Below are positions 5,041 through 5,472 of a stretch of DNA of 5,472 nt, one piece after another. The translations under genes and the position numbers were made by a program. The first letter of the stretch is position 1, and the number at the start of each line of letters is the position of its first letter. The notes beneath the pieces were generated by a model. The model was not told the DNA's origin. It worked only from the letters and a program-made list of their open reading frames with translations, and made no database searches. Source of the DNA: Actinomycetes bacterium (GTDB lineage: Bacteria; Actinomycetota; Actinomycetes; Streptosporangiales; Streptosporangiaceae); NCBI GenBank assembly GCA_025964635.1, contig JAOPYP010000231.1, positions 1-5,472 on the forward strand. The letters are read 5' to 3'.

Positions 5041-5472
5041 TCAGCTGGCCGCGTAGCGCCAGAAGTCCCGCATCCACTGGGGCGGGATGGGGCTGTCCGC
5101 GGCCACCTGGGTGAACAGGATGGCGACGGTGCCGGTGGACGGGGTGATGTGCGCCGAGGTGCCGGTGCCCCCGACCCACCCGTAGCGCCCGGGGATGTTC
5201 CACGGGTCGATGGGCGCGACGTCGACCGACGCGCCGAACCCCCAGCCCTGGCCCTCCAGGAACAAGGCACCGATCTCGCGCTGGGCGGGTGTGGTGTGGT
5301 CGGTGGTCATCAGCCGGACTGAGTCGGCGGACAGCAGACGGCGGCCGCGCGGGGCGGTGCCGCCGGCCAGCAGCATCTGGCCGAACGCCAGCCAGTCATC
5401 GGCGGTCGAGGCCAGCCCGCCGGAACCGAGCGGGAGGGCTGGCCGGGTGCTCCACTGCCCGTCCGGCGCGTC
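5041..5472 (-). CDS. Serine hydrolase, class C beta-lactamase family, C-terminal part
   Basis: Only the last 143 residues are in the window; the frame stays open to the right edge and an internal ATG at 5376 is not the start. The fragment begins in the region read as GSGGLASTADDWLAFGQMLL, the typical helix of beta-lactamase/EstB-like esterases that follows the core active-site motifs. The stretch GRYGWVGGTGTSAHITP ends the conserved part; its GGTGTS (5155-5172) takes the place of the KTG/HTG triad motif on the beta3 strand, and lacks Lys or His before TG. The SxxK and YxN motifs must lie beyond the edge, so activity cannot be judged. Members include beta-lactamases, D-alanyl-D-alanine carboxypeptidases and esterases; the GG-TGT form favours an esterase-like member over a true beta-lactamase (inference). 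It is convergent with the other genes and probably independent of them. Confidence 0.85.
   Translation of the reverse strand, partial: DAPDGQWSTRPALPLGSGGLASTADDWLAFGQMLLAGGTAPRGRRLLSADSVRLMTTDHTTPAQREIGALFLEGQGWGFGASVDVAPIDPWNIPGRYGWVGGTGTSAHITPSTGTVAILFTQVAADSPIPPQWMRDFWRYAAS

Noticed and set aside
3660..5270. Long reverse-strand open frame (536 codons) across the hydrolase, thioesterase and serine hydrolase region
   Set aside because: It is antisense to two well-supported forward genes and out of frame with the real reverse-strand serine hydrolase; no family motif is seen.

Overview
The window is high-G+C DNA. The third codon positions are strongly G/C-biased, and long spurious open frames lie antisense to every gene. 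Starts include GTG, and Shine-Dalgarno (SD) sequences are of the GGAGG type. The gene families and protein style point to an actinomycete (Streptosporangiales, Streptomyces or Pseudonocardia-like). The genus cannot be told from this sequence, and there are no RNA genes, insertion sequences, phage genes or CRISPR arrays.

Layout. (1) 53-757 (+): a GntR-family regulator with an FCD effector domain; its reading frame is open to the left edge. (2) 758-833: an AT-richer intergenic stretch with a plausible -35/-10 pair and a near-perfect 13-nt palindrome at the expected transcription start, the best candidate for the regulator's operator. (3) 834-1676 and 1669-2673 (+): a split transketolase, N-terminal and C-terminal subunits, overlapping by 8 nt. 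(4) 2702-3598 (+): a beta-hydroxyacid dehydrogenase (3-hydroxyisobutyrate/6-phosphogluconate dehydrogenase fold). (5) 3657-4517 (+): a crotonase-fold protein that resembles 6-oxocamphor hydrolase, a C-C bond-cleaving beta-diketone hydrolase, more than an enoyl-CoA hydratase. (6) 4584-4994 (+): a small hotdog thioesterase of the FlK type. (7) 5041-5472 (-): the C-terminal part of a serine hydrolase of the class C beta-lactamase family, convergent with the rest.

Genes 834-4517 look like one regulated operon of four enzymes: a two-subunit thiamine-diphosphate (TPP) enzyme, a dehydrogenase and a retro-Claisen-type hydrolase. Together they could oxidise a hydroxylated substrate to a beta-dicarbonyl, cleave it hydrolytically, and remove or transfer a two-carbon ketol unit. 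The transketolase keeps its TPP and Mg sites and catalytic Glu. It lacks several residues that bind the sugar phosphate in classical transketolase, so the substrate is probably not an ordinary pentose phosphate. I do not recognise this four-enzyme combination as a described pathway; it is the main point of interest here. The thioesterase and the serine hydrolase may be unrelated neighbours.
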